From: Pseudomonas batumici
GTDB lineage: Bacteria > Pseudomonadota > Gammaproteobacteria > Pseudomonadales > Pseudomonadaceae
Reading direction: 5' to 3'
Length of the DNA: 64,000 nucleotides
Assembly (NCBI RefSeq): GCF_000820515.1
Contig: NZ_JXDG01000042.1
Location: 62,001-126,000, forward strand
The first letter of the stretch is position 1. Each line of letters opens with the position of its first letter. A model generated the notes under the pieces. That model searched no databases. It was not told the origin of the DNA and saw only the letters and a program-made list of their open reading frames with translations. Below are positions 26,736-35,583 of the stretch, piece by piece. Position numbers and translations under genes: made by a program.

Positions 26736-27912
26736 GGTTTGTGGTCTATAGTTTCCAGCGGATCGGTTGATCCTCTCTTTCGCAGGGACGCCACAAGGAG
26801 CGGCAGCCGCTCTCTTGAGCCATCACCCCGGCGGATGCCCGCCAACCTAGAGTATTGCTACAACGCAGGGAGCACAGTATGTCGATCCACGGGGCAAATG
26901 GACTGAGATCGGCTCCCGGTATCGCAAAGTCCGTAGACGCCACTGCCGAGGCCACGGGCAGCCTCTTTCGCTATGTGCGCGAGCATATAAAGGAAGCCTA
27001 CCTCTTATTCCCGCTATCGGCCGTTCTGCTGTTGCTGGCCATCTGGTCGGCCACCCTCTACTTCATCAGACTCGAACAGACTCGGGCTCAACGCAACGCC
27101 GCCACGGTCAGCCTGGAGATCGGTGCCACCTACGAAGCACAGATGCTGCGCGCCGTTCGTGAAATCGATCAAACCCTCAAGCTGGTCAAATACGCCTATG
27201 AGGCCGAGGGTGAGCGCAATCCCCTCCCCCGGCTCAAGGAACGCGCGTTATTGCCGCCACCGCTGCTGTTTGACGTCAGCGTGGTCAGCCCGGACGGAGG
27301 ACTGGTGGCAAGCACCCGGGCAAGCGAGACGGGCAATATCAGCGACCCGGATGAACTGCAGACGCTGCGACACAACGATACGCTGTCGATCAGTCGCCCC
27401 TGGAAAGACCCGCTCACGGGGGAATGGCGATTGCGCTTCAGTCGTCGCCTCAATGCGGCGAATGGCACGTTTTCGGGCATCGTCAGGGTCGAGGTCGATG
27501 CGGCCTATTTCGTCAGCAGTTACGACGCCTCGAAACTCGGCGACCAGGGTGTACTCGGACTGTTGGGAACCGATGGCCTCTTCCGGGTACAGCGCACCGG
27601 GGAGTCGGTGCTGGCTGGCGACTCCGTCGATTACGCGGCCTTGGTGCCTGACACCGAGGACACCCAGGCGCTGCTGTTGACCAATAGCTGGGATGGCGTG
27701 CGCCGCTACACCAGCGCCCGCCAGCTCTATGACTTCCCCCTCGCGGTGATTGTCGGGTTATCCGAAGAGGAACAACTGGCCGCCGTGACCCGGCAAGCGC
27801 ATACCTACCTGTGGCGGGCCGCAACGGGCAGCCTGCTGCTGGTGTTGCTGGTCGGCCTGCTGAGCCGGATGAGCTGGCAGCTGGCGCAAAGCCGCTTGCA
27901 GGCCGCCGAAGC
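26736..27912 (+). repeat. Left arm of inverted promoter-plus-sensor duplication
   Basis: This stretch of about 1.18 kb (140 bases of upstream DNA plus the first 340 or so codons of the GGDEF-EAL gene) has a highly similar partner in reverse orientation at about 31780-32956. Non-coding similarity begins near GGTTTGTGGTCTATA and includes CTCTTTCGCA and ACAAGGAG. It ends sharply after the last membrane helix (SWQLAQSRL..AEA). The arms are 3.9 kb apart. Confidence 0.85.
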
Positions 27913-29251
27913 CAAAGTGGCCTATGCCGAGCGCGTTGAGTATCTCGCCTATCACGACGGTCTCACGGCGCTGCCCAATCGAAGCCTGTTCAGCAAGCTG
28001 TTGATCCAGAACATCCAGGAAGCCAGCCGTTATCACCGGCAACTGGCGGTGCTTTTCCTCGACCTCGACCGCTTCAAACAAATCAACGACACCCTTGGTC
28101 ACGATGCCGGCGACCAGTTGCTGCAAGAGGTCGCGGTCCGCCTCAAGGCGTGCGTGCGGGCCAGTGATACCGTCGCCCGACTGGGCGGCGACGAATTCGT
28201 GATATTGCTGCCGGAGCTGTCCGAGGACACGTATGTCGCGACCACCGCCCAGAAAATCCTTTCCGCGGTGGCCAGGCCGTTCAACCTGCGCGGGAAAGAA
28301 TTCCGGGTCACCGCCAGCATCGGCATCAGCATCTTTGCGCAGGATGGCCTGGACGAACAGACACTGAAGAAAAACGCCGATATCGCGATGTACCAGGCCA
28401 AGCAGCGCGGTAAAAACAACTTCCAGTTCTACTCCGAGAAACTGAACGCCGAGTCGCTGGAACGGCAGACGCTGGAAATCGGCTTGCGCCATGCGTTGGA
28501 ACGCAATGAGTTCCGGCTGCACTATCAGGCCAAGCGAGATATCCGCAGCGGCCAGATCACCGGCATGGAAGCCCTCTTGCGCTGGGAACACCCCGACCTG
28601 GGGCTGGTGGCCCCCATGCAATTCATCCCCGTCGCCGAGGAAACCGGCTTGATCGTGCCCATCGGCAAGTGGGTACTCAGGACGGCCTGCCTGCAGAACG
28701 TCGCCTGGCAGCAGCAGGGGCTGCCGCACCTGGGTATCGCGGTGAACCTGACGGCTCGTCAGTTTGTCGATGAGCATCTACTGACCGACCTCGCCACGAT
28801 ACTGGCGGACACCGGCATGGATGCCCGTTTGCTGGAACTGGAGATCGCCGAGAGCCTGCTCATGCAAGACGTCAAAAAAGCGCTACAGGTGTTGACCGGG
28901 CTGAAAAAACTGAACGTCCGGATTGCCATCGACGATTTCGGTACGGGTTACTCTTCGCTCTCGGCACTCAAGCAGTTCCCGCTCGATGCAATCAAGATCG
29001 ATCGCTCGTTCATCCGTGATGTCGCCAACGCGACGGAGGATAAAGCCTTGACCGAGGCCATCATTACGATGGGCAGGACCCTCAGCCTGACCGTGGTCGC
29101 CCAGGGCGTGGAAACCAAGGAGCAAGCCGATTTCCTGCGTGACAACGCCTGTGACGAATTCCAGGGGTTTTACTTCAACAAGCCGGTCCCGGCCGATCAG
29201 TTCAAGGTATTGCTGCAAGCGCAGACGGCCCGTCCAACCAGGGACAGCTAA
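26879..29251 (+). CDS. Membrane GGDEF-EAL cyclic-di-GMP protein with periplasmic sensor
   Basis: 790 aa from the ATG at 26879 (GGGAG upstream; an earlier TTG at 26855 is unlikely). Domains: membrane helix about 45-66, periplasmic Cache-like sensor about 70-310, second helix about 320-340, GGDEF domain with intact GGDEF at 436-440 and an RASD inhibitory site five residues before it, and EAL domain with EALLR at 564 and DDFGTGYSSL. The late motif usually EGVE is QGVE here (about residue 741), which removes a Glu linked to catalysis in studied EAL enzymes, so phosphodiesterase activity may be reduced. The sensor half is nearly the same as that of the histidine kinase at 30945-32810. Confidence 0.92.
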   Translation: MSIHGANGLRSAPGIAKSVDATAEATGSLFRYVREHIKEAYLLFPLSAVLLLLAIWSATLYFIRLEQTRAQRNAATVSLEIGATYEAQMLRAVREIDQTLKLVKYAYEAEGERNPLPRLKERALLPPPLLFDVSVVSPDGGLVASTRASETGNISDPDELQTLRHNDTLSISRPWKDPLTGEWRLRFSRRLNAANGTFSGIVRVEVDAAYFVSSYDASKLGDQGVLGLLGTDGLFRVQRTGESVLAGDSVDYAALVPDTEDTQALLLTNSWDGVRRYTSARQLYDFPLAVIVGLSEEEQLAAVTRQAHTYLWRAATGSLLLVLLVGLLSRMSWQLAQSRLQAAEAKVAYAERVEYLAYHDGLTALPNRSLFSKLLIQNIQEASRYHRQLAVLFLDLDRFKQINDTLGHDAGDQLLQEVAVRLKACVRASDTVARLGGDEFVILLPELSEDTYVATTAQKILSAVARPFNLRGKEFRVTASIGISIFAQDGLDEQTLKKNADIAMYQAKQRGKNNFQFYSEKLNAESLERQTLEIGLRHALERNEFRLHYQAKRDIRSGQITGMEALLRWEHPDLGLVAPMQFIPVAEETGLIVPIGKWVLRTACLQNVAWQQQGLPHLGIAVNLTARQFVDEHLLTDLATILADTGMDARLLELEIAESLLMQDVKKALQVLTGLKKLNVRIAIDDFGTGYSSLSALKQFPLDAIKIDRSFIRDVANATEDKALTEAIITMGRTLSLTVVAQGVETKEQADFLRDNACDEFQGFYFNKPVPADQFKVLLQAQTARPTRDS

Positions 29252-29252
29252 C

Positions 29253-29702
29253 TCATTGCGGGTCGGCGGGGACCACCCTGACGCTGCCATCCACTTCTCG
29301 CGCCTCGATATAGCCGATGGTATTGGGGTTCTCGGCGATATGTCTTTTGACTTCCGCGCTATTTGAAACCGTTTCCGGAGGCTGGCCCCTGCCGGTGAAA
29401 ATGATCTTCGACCAGTGAGCCTTGAGTTGCGCGGCGGATTTGCCGGTGAACTTGGTATAGAACTCATCGCGGGTCACGGAGCCTTCGGGCTGATCGATCG
29501 GAACGGCCTGTGCACCGCTGGGAAAGCGATTGGCCTTGCCCAGGAAAATATCCGCCACCTGATTGCTCGCCAGCGCCTTCACCGGACTGGCAGTGGCGAC
29601 GACCACCACCACATCAGCCATGACGAGCGTGCTGCCGACGTACAGAACGACCCCTGCCATCGCGCATCCAGTACGTTTGAGAAACCGCATGATCGGCCTC
29701 AT
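29253..29702 (-). CDS. Small phosphate-binding-protein-like exported protein
   Basis: 149 aa. A signal-type N-terminus (CAMAGVVLYVGSTLVMA) is followed by ASPVKALASNQVADIFLGK, FPSGAQAVPIDQPEG, DEFYTKFTGKSAAQLKAHWS and NPNTIGYIEA, the compact PstS-like (PBP-like) single-lobe family. These small proteins are commonly encoded beside porins and sensor kinases in pseudomonads; the ligand is unknown. The ATG at 29702 shares a base with the porin stop (TGATG), so translation is coupled; an ATG at 29690 is an alternative. Third gene of the kinase-porin operon. Confidence 0.82.
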   Translation of the reverse strand: MRPIMRFLKRTGCAMAGVVLYVGSTLVMADVVVVVATASPVKALASNQVADIFLGKANRFPSGAQAVPIDQPEGSVTRDEFYTKFTGKSAAQLKAHWSKIIFTGRGQPPETVSNSAEVKRHIAENPNTIGYIEAREVDGSVRVVPADPQ

Positions 29703-30940
29703 CAGAAGACAAAATCGACAGCGAGACTAAGCAGGCTGAAGGTGCCGCCCGGCTCGAAGCCCGGCTGAAGGTTGATCAACGGGCCGCTTGCGCTGCTGCC
29801 TAAACGAGTGTGGTCATACTGCAGCTTGGCGTCCATATTTTTCGTGAAATCCCAACGTACGCCCACGGACAGGGTTTGCTGGCTGCTACTCGATGCCAGG
29901 ATGGTATTGAGTGCGCCGTTGAGGCCTGTCGCCGCCCCCACCAAGTCTGGCGGTAAAGCCGATGTGGTCAAACCCGCGGAGGACGTTTCGCTGAGCGTCC
30001 TGGACCGCGCATAGGTGACATAAGGCGTGAACGCATCCATCCTGTAGCCGGCGCTGAGATACCAGGCGCTTAGCGTGCCGATGACCGAATGGCTGTCGAG
30101 ACGCCCCCATTCGCCCATGGCGAACCACTTGCCCGGGTCATAGATAGCCCCCACACCGACGAACTCAAAGCGCTTGCCATTACTGTCGTAGCGATCCGCG
30201 ATGGCATTGCCCTCCTCGCCGAACGCTCTGAAGCTGTCGAACAGTGGGTTGAAGGACTCTACGGTCAAGCGGGTCTGCTGGTAGGTGACGCGGGTGGTCA
30301 GGGCGCCGTATTCGGTCAGGTTGGATACGCCCCACGAGTCCCTGGCCAGCGTTTTCCCCGTGTTATGGGGCAGCCGCGGCTCGCTCTGACCGTAATTGCC
30401 CTGCACGGTGTTGGTGAGATCGCCAAAGTGCAACCGGTAGCTGAGGTCCATGCCATCGGTACTGGTGACGGGCACCATGCTATAGACCTCCCCCGGCGGA
30501 CGTACCCATGGCAGGGTGTAACCCACCTTGCGGCTATCGGAGAACAGGAAAGCCGGCTGCACCGTGCGCCCGACACGCATACTGAAATCGGGGGTGAACT
30601 GATACTTGAAGTTCGCCCATTCGAGGCCGGGACGGTAGCTGTCGTCATAACGCTGCTCCGAGATGACCTGCACCACGGCCGAGAGCTGCGAGGTGAAATT
30701 GGCCGTCAGCTGTGCACCGACCAGACTGTCGACATCGGCATCCCAGTTGCGGGTGTGGCCGGCACCGTTGGGCTTATAGATGCTGGAGGTGAAGTCGGCA
30801 TTTTTCTCGCTGGAATGAACGATACCTACGGTGCCAAAACTGCTCAGTGAAAACATGGACGGGGTGGAATCGTCGGCGTCGACGGCGCCGGCATACAAGG
30901 TCATCACCGCCAGCGCCAGCCTGTTGAGTCTTGGCGTCAT
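29702..30940 (-). CDS. Outer-membrane porin-like beta-barrel protein
   Basis: 412 aa from an ATG at 30940, four bases after the kinase stop, with a signal peptide (LALAVMTLYAGAVDA). The mature chain has the alternating aromatic and polar strands of a trimeric-porin-like barrel: FSLSSFGTVGIVHSSE, WANFKYQFTPDFSMRVGR, YRLHFGDLTNTVQGNYG, and it ends SLAVDFVF with a C-terminal Phe, the BAM recognition signal. It probably lets the ligand of the partner binding protein cross the outer membrane; this is inferred from operon context. Confidence 0.85.
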   Translation of the reverse strand: MTPRLNRLALAVMTLYAGAVDADDSTPSMFSLSSFGTVGIVHSSEKNADFTSSIYKPNGAGHTRNWDADVDSLVGAQLTANFTSQLSAVVQVISEQRYDDSYRPGLEWANFKYQFTPDFSMRVGRTVQPAFLFSDSRKVGYTLPWVRPPGEVYSMVPVTSTDGMDLSYRLHFGDLTNTVQGNYGQSEPRLPHNTGKTLARDSWGVSNLTEYGALTTRVTYQQTRLTVESFNPLFDSFRAFGEEGNAIADRYDSNGKRFEFVGVGAIYDPGKWFAMGEWGRLDSHSVIGTLSAWYLSAGYRMDAFTPYVTYARSRTLSETSSAGLTTSALPPDLVGAATGLNGALNTILASSSSQQTLSVGVRWDFTKNMDAKLQYDHTRLGSSASGPLINLQPGFEPGGTFSLLSLAVDFVF

Positions 30941-30944
30941 AGGA

Positions 30945-32810
30945 TCAACAGTCCTTGATGGGCAGTTCCAGGGTGAAGATCGCACCCTGTCCCGGTCCGT
31001 CGCTTTGGGCCTTCAACGCACCGCCCATCTCCATGGCGGCCAGGACGCAACTGTGCAAACCGAAGCCATGGCCATCCTTGCGCGTGGTGAAGCCATGGGC
31101 AAAGATTCGCGTCAGGTTCTCCGCGGCAATACCCTCGCCATTGTCGATCACCCTGATCACCAAGGTATGCTCCGGCATCATCTCGGTATGCAGAGTGATC
31201 AGCGGCTGGCGATCCGGCTTGTTGTCCATCGCACTGCCGGCATTTTTAATCAGGTTGACCAGGATCATCAGCACACGGTGCTTGTCCAGTTGCAACAAGG
31301 GCGTGTCGGCAAACTCCTTCACCACGGTGATCTGACGGGCCGCAATGAGGCTGGCGTTCATACGCACCGCATCCTCTATCAACTGCTGGACCTGCACGGC
31401 CTCGCAGAGACTGGAGGCGCCTGAATAGGACTGCTGCGCCGCAACGATTTCCTTGATGTGATCGACGCTTTTGGTCAATTGCTCAAGTTCGTCGACCATG
31501 CTCTTCTGTTCGACCGCCAAAGCATCCACCAACTGACTCAGATAGGCCGGCAGCAGCTTGCCTTTCTCGTCAAGGGAGATGAAGTGGCCCAGGTCCGCGG
31601 CATGCTGGTTCATCAGCTGCACCGCTTTACCGAGTCCCAGGGCCTTGCTGTTGCGCAGTTTGCGGGTAATGACTTCGGCGGAGACATTCACGCTATTGAG
31701 GACATTGCCCACGTTATGCAGCACGTTGGTCGCGATTTCGGCCATGCCGGCCTGACGGGCGATCGCGACGAGCTGGGCCTGGGCTTCGGCGGTGCGCAAG
31801 CGACTTTGCGCCAGTTGCCAGCTCATCCGGCTCAGCAGGCCGACCAGCAGCACCAACAGCAGGCTGCCCGCCGCGGCCCGCCACAGGTAGGTGTGCGCTT
31901 GCCGGGTCACGGCGGCCAGTTGCTCTTCTTCGGATAACCCGACAATCACCGCCAGGGGCAGGTCATAGAGCTGACGGGCACTGGTGTAGCGGCGCACGCC
32001 GTCCCAGCCGTTGGCCGAGAGCAGCGCCCGGGTGTCCTCGGTATCGGGAACCAGGGCCGCGTAGTCGACGGAATCGCCGGCCAGCACCGACTCCCCGGTG
32101 CGCCGCACCCGGAAGATGCCATCGGTTCCCAGGAGTGCGAGTACGCCCTGGTCGCCGAGTTTCGAGGCGTCATAACTGCTGACGAAATAGGCGGCATCGA
32201 CCTCGACCCTGGCGATGCCCGAAAACGTGCCATTCGCCGCATTGAGGCGACGACTGAAACGCAATCGCCATTCCCCTGTCAGCGGATTTTTCCAGGGGCG
32301 ACTGATCGACAGCGTATCGTCGTGCCGCAGCGTCTGCAGTTCATCCGAGTCAGAGGCGTTTCCCGTCGCCCGGATGCCCGCCACAAGTCCGCCCTCCGGG
32401 TTGACCACACTCACGTCAAACAGCAGGGCCGGCGGCAACAACGCCCGCTCCTTGAGCCGGGGGAGCGGATTGGGCTCACCCTCGGCCTCATAGATGTATT
32501 TGACCAGCTTGAGGGTTTGATCGATTTCGTGAACGGCGCGCAGCATCTGCGCTTCGTAGGTGGCGCCGATCTCCAGGCTGGCCATGGCGGCACTGTGCTG
32601 CGCACGGGTCAGTTCGCTGTTGATGAGGTACAGCGTCGTCGTCCAGATGACCAGCAGCAGGAGCGCGGCCAACAAGGGAAACAGGATGTAGGCTTCCTTG
32701 ACCTGCTCCAGTCCATGCCGAAAGAGACCGCTCGTGGCCTTGGAAAGGACCTCCGCGGACTTTGCGATAGCCGGGGCCGACCTCAGTCCATCTGGCCGTT
32801 GGATCGACAT
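30945..32810 (-). CDS. Sensor histidine kinase with same sensor as the GGDEF-EAL protein
   Basis: 621 aa from the ATG at 32810 (GGGAG upstream). Domains: membrane helix about 45-65, periplasmic Cache-like sensor about 70-310, second helix about 318-340, an unusual H-box MAEIATNVLHNVGNVLNSVN (phospho-His around 362), and HATPase with DNGEGI and GFTTRKDGHGFGLHSC. No receiver domain and no adjacent response regulator. The first 340 residues are almost the same as those of the GGDEF-EAL protein at 26879-29251, and the promoter region is shared too. It leads the operon kinase-porin-PBP-like protein. Confidence 0.9.
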   Translation of the reverse strand: MSIQRPDGLRSAPAIAKSAEVLSKATSGLFRHGLEQVKEAYILFPLLAALLLLVIWTTTLYLINSELTRAQHSAAMASLEIGATYEAQMLRAVHEIDQTLKLVKYIYEAEGEPNPLPRLKERALLPPALLFDVSVVNPEGGLVAGIRATGNASDSDELQTLRHDDTLSISRPWKNPLTGEWRLRFSRRLNAANGTFSGIARVEVDAAYFVSSYDASKLGDQGVLALLGTDGIFRVRRTGESVLAGDSVDYAALVPDTEDTRALLSANGWDGVRRYTSARQLYDLPLAVIVGLSEEEQLAAVTRQAHTYLWRAAAGSLLLVLLVGLLSRMSWQLAQSRLRTAEAQAQLVAIARQAGMAEIATNVLHNVGNVLNSVNVSAEVITRKLRNSKALGLGKAVQLMNQHAADLGHFISLDEKGKLLPAYLSQLVDALAVEQKSMVDELEQLTKSVDHIKEIVAAQQSYSGASSLCEAVQVQQLIEDAVRMNASLIAARQITVVKEFADTPLLQLDKHRVLMILVNLIKNAGSAMDNKPDRQPLITLHTEMMPEHTLVIRVIDNGEGIAAENLTRIFAHGFTTRKDGHGFGLHSCVLAAMEMGGALKAQSDGPGQGAIFTLELPIKDC

Positions 32811-32956
32811 CGTGTGCTCCCTGCGTTGTACCAACACTCTAGGCTAGCGGGCATCCGCCGGATGTCATGGCCCAAGGAGACGACTGGTTCTCCTTGTAGC
32901 GTCCGTGCGAAAGAGATAATCAACAGGTCCGCTAAGGAATATAGATCACAAACGAT
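31780..32956 (-). repeat. Right arm of inverted promoter-plus-sensor duplication
   Basis: Inverted partner of 26736-27912, covering 146 bases of upstream DNA and the sensor-coding half of the histidine kinase gene. Beyond the sensor the two genes are unrelated (GGDEF-EAL versus HisKA-like/HATPase), so this is a domain-level duplication rather than a simple gene copy. Equal arm length, to within the precision of this reading, suggests one event. Confidence 0.85.
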
Positions 32957-32984
32957 AGGAACGAGCCAGCATGTCGAGTCAGTC

Positions 32985-33008
32985 AGAAAGCCCCGCTCAA
33001 GCGGGGCT
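32985..33008 (-). terminator. Rho-independent terminator after the NTF2-like gene
   Basis: Hairpin AGCCCCGC-loop-GCGGGGCT at 32989-33008. Read on the minus strand it is followed by TTTCT, 43 bases beyond the stop of the NTF2-like gene at 33051. The T tract is short, so efficiency is uncertain. Confidence 0.7.
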
Positions 33009-33050
33009 CTGGCCAAATGATCGGTAGAATTGGTCGAAAACCGGCCGGGG

Positions 33051-33569
33051 TCATTTCCCCGCGTGCTTGGCCTGCGTCTCCGGCATCGCCGAAGAGTGGT
33101 GGTTGAGGATCTTCCACTGCCCCTCGACCTGTTCGTAGACGAAGGTGTAACGCGCCTGCACCTGGCGGGTCTTGCCGTTCGCTTCGGTCAGGGTGAAGGT
33201 GTAGACGCCGCTGTCCATGGCAACGTTGCTGCCCAGTTGGTGGATATCGCGGTAGTTGATCTGGCCCACCGGCTTGAGTGCCAGGAAGTGTTCGAAGTAG
33301 TCCTTGATCTCCGCCGGCGTGGTGCGCACCTTGTTGGACACCGTCGGTTGCAGCACCGCGTCCGGGGCATACAGGTCGACCACGGCCTGGGCATTACCCG
33401 TCTGCAACGCCGTGTTCCAGCGGTCGAACAGCCCGGCAATTTCACGATCCTTCACATTCTCCGGCTGTGCGGCCACGCCGGTGTAGACATACGGCTCCGT
33501 CTCTGCCGCCTGTACAAACGGGGCACTCAGGGCAACAAACAGGACGATGGCCAAGGTCTTCAGTTTCAT
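33051..33569 (-). CDS. Exported NTF2-like (SgcJ/CaMKII-association type) protein
   Basis: 172 aa from an ATG at 33569, chosen because it opens a signal peptide (MKLKTLAIVLFVALSAPFVQA). The mature part has the cone-shaped SnoaL/NTF2 fold: REIAGLFDRWNTALQTGNAQ, VVDLYAPDAVLQPT, EIKDYFEHFL and the late YTFVYEQVEGQWKILNHHSS. Members called SgcJ/EcaC or DUF4440 have no common proven function. A hairpin terminator follows. Divergent from the two-component operon. Confidence 0.85.
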   Translation of the reverse strand: MKLKTLAIVLFVALSAPFVQAAETEPYVYTGVAAQPENVKDREIAGLFDRWNTALQTGNAQAVVDLYAPDAVLQPTVSNKVRTTPAEIKDYFEHFLALKPVGQINYRDIHQLGSNVAMDSGVYTFTLTEANGKTRQVQARYTFVYEQVEGQWKILNHHSSAMPETQAKHAGK

Positions 33570-33745
33570 CACAACGCTCCAGTGGTGTTCGATAAGCCCA
33601 CTTTGCCGATCAGGAAGCCGTCCGCCATCGGCCAACCGGAGCCATCGACCTATGCCATTCGGCAGATAGCCCCTGCCCCGTTTACAAGGTTTAATGACGC
33701 CCTCGCCCGCACGGGCGCGCCACTCGTAAGCGCCGGAGCCGTAGC

Positions 33746-34930
33746 ATGCAGAACCCGCCCCATGACCCCGGCAGTGCCCTGGCCATTCGGACCCAGTATC
33801 GACAATCGCAAGGTCGCGCGGCGCGCCTGCGGCTGTTGGTGGATACCGGGCAGGAGCTGACCCAGCTGACCCCTGCTGCCATGCGCGAGCGCGTGCTGGC
33901 CCGAGCCTGCGCCTTCCTGGCGATGGACCATGGGATCCTGCTGGAACGGGACGCCGACGCACAGGTCAGGACCACCGCCAGCCAGGGCAGCCATGAACGC
34001 CTGAGCAGCCTGGACTGCCGCGTGGACACCTCGATGCACGCGCCGTGCTGGCATGAACAGCCGGGAGCGCTCCTGTCCAATGTGCTGCGGGTGCCGTTGC
34101 GCGGCGGTGATGGCGATACCTTCGGCACCTTGGTGTTGGCCAACAGCGTCGGCATCAACGCGCCGGACAACGAGGACATCGAGTCCCTGCAACTGCTCGC
34201 CACCCTGCTGGCCGCGCACCTGGAAAACGACCGCCTGCTGACCGCGCTGATCGCGCGGGATCGCACCCTGTCGGACCTGGTCAATCGGTTGTTCAGGGCA
34301 CAGGAAGATGAACGCAAACGCATGGCCTATGACCTGCACGACGGCCTGGCCCAGACCCTCGCCGGACTGCATCAGCGCCTGCAGGGTTTTGCCGGCCGCT
34401 GCCCGCCACTGCCCGATGCGCTGGACGCGGACTTGCAGGCCATCCTGACCCTGGCCCAGCATTGCGTGGGTGAAGGCCGGCAATTGATCGGCGGCCTGCG
34501 CCCGACCGTACTCGACGATTTCGGCTTGCTGACGGCGCTCGACAAGGAAGCCGATCGCCTGCGGGAGGCCGGGATCGTCGTGCACTGGACGGAGCGTTGC
34601 GAAACCCGCTTGCCCCACTCGGTGGAGATCGCCTTGTTCCGGATTGCCCAGGAAGGGATCAACAACATTCTCAAGCATGCCCAGGCCAGCCAGGTCCGGC
34701 TTGCACTGGCGCTGCACGAAGGCCAGGCCTCGTTGCGGGTGGACGATAACGGCAAAGGTTTTGCCATGGAGCAACCGCTCGACACCGGCGGCAGCCGGCA
34801 CCTGGGCCTGGCGGCGATGCAGGAACGCGCCAGCCTGCTGGGCGGACGGCTCACTTGCGCCAGCCGCGCAGGATGCGGAACGCAACTGCATGTCAGCGTA
34901 CCTTTCGACCTGGAGCAAGCCACCCAATGA
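33746..34930 (+). CDS. Sensor histidine kinase, GAF plus HisKA_3 (NarX/DevS type)
   Basis: 394 aa, soluble, with no membrane helices. GAF-like sensory domain about 30-165, then the HisKA_3 dimerisation helix with phospho-H198 in ERKRMAYDLHDGLAQTLAGL, then HATPase about 280-390 (FRIAQEGINNILKHA, DDNGKGF, GLAAMQERA). Its TGA overlaps the ATG of the LuxR-type regulator, its probable partner, by four bases. First gene of a four-gene signalling operon. No redox cofactor site is visible in the GAF region. Confidence 0.92.
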   Translation: MQNPPHDPGSALAIRTQYRQSQGRAARLRLLVDTGQELTQLTPAAMRERVLARACAFLAMDHGILLERDADAQVRTTASQGSHERLSSLDCRVDTSMHAPCWHEQPGALLSNVLRVPLRGGDGDTFGTLVLANSVGINAPDNEDIESLQLLATLLAAHLENDRLLTALIARDRTLSDLVNRLFRAQEDERKRMAYDLHDGLAQTLAGLHQRLQGFAGRCPPLPDALDADLQAILTLAQHCVGEGRQLIGGLRPTVLDDFGLLTALDKEADRLREAGIVVHWTERCETRLPHSVEIALFRIAQEGINNILKHAQASQVRLALALHEGQASLRVDDNGKGFAMEQPLDTGGSRHLGLAAMQERASLLGGRLTCASRAGCGTQLHVSVPFDLEQATQ

Positions 34931-35583
34931 CTCAAGCCCTGCGCCTGGTGCTGGCCGACGACCACGAGGTCACCCGCACCGGCTTCGTTTCATTGCTGGC
35001 CGGCCATCCGCAGTTCGACGTGGTCGGCCAGGCCTGCAATGGTCAGGAAGCCGTGGAGCTGTGTGAACAGTTGCTGCCCGACCTTGTCATCCTCGACATT
35101 CGCATGCCGGTGCTTAACGGCTTGGGCGCGGCACGGCTGCTTCAGCAGCGCCTGCCCGCCTTGAAAGTGGTGATCTTCACCATGGACGACAGCCCGGATC
35201 ACCTGGAGGCGGCGATGAATGCCGGCGCCGTGGGCTATCTGCTCAAGGACGCCAGCCGCGCTGAAGTGATCGACGCCCTGCAGCGCGTCGCCGCAGGCGA
35301 GGAAGCCCTCAATAACGCCGTCAGTACCCGCTTGCTACGGCGCATGACCGAACGCAATGCCAACGGTGCAACAACATCCTGCACAAACCTGACCGCCCGC
35401 GAATGCCAGGTGCTCGGGCTGGTGGCCAACGGCATGAGTAACCGTGAAATCGGCGAGACACTGGGCATTACCACCGGCACGGCCAAGGCCCATGTCGAAC
35501 GGGTCATCGGCAAACTCGGTGCGGCCGACCGAACCCAGGCCGCGGTCCGGGGCATTGCACTGGGGCTGGTGACGCAACCATGA
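34927..35583 (+). CDS. NarL/FixJ-family response regulator
   Basis: 218 aa from the ATG at 34927, which overlaps the kinase stop. Receiver domain about 5-120 with acidic pocket D11-D12, phospho-acceptor D57 in VILDIRMP and Lys in LLKDAS. LuxR-type HTH about 152-215 (LTARECQVLGLVANGMSNRE then GTAKAHVERVIGKLG). Cognate to the upstream HisKA_3 kinase by type and position. Its own stop overlaps the start of the hybrid kinase by four bases. Confidence 0.93.
   Translation: MTQALRLVLADDHEVTRTGFVSLLAGHPQFDVVGQACNGQEAVELCEQLLPDLVILDIRMPVLNGLGAARLLQQRLPALKVVIFTMDDSPDHLEAAMNAGAVGYLLKDASRAEVIDALQRVAAGEEALNNAVSTRLLRRMTERNANGATTSCTNLTARECQVLGLVANGMSNREIGETLGITTGTAKAHVERVIGKLGAADRTQAAVRGIALGLVTQP

Noticed and set aside
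33570..33962. N-terminal extension of the NTF2-like gene
   Set aside because: It would run 217 bases into the divergent kinase gene and hide the obvious signal peptide at 33569.
33650..34927. Long minus-strand open frame opposite the GAF kinase gene
   Set aside because: Translation is Q/R/G-rich and unlike any protein; the kinase on the plus strand has all motifs.
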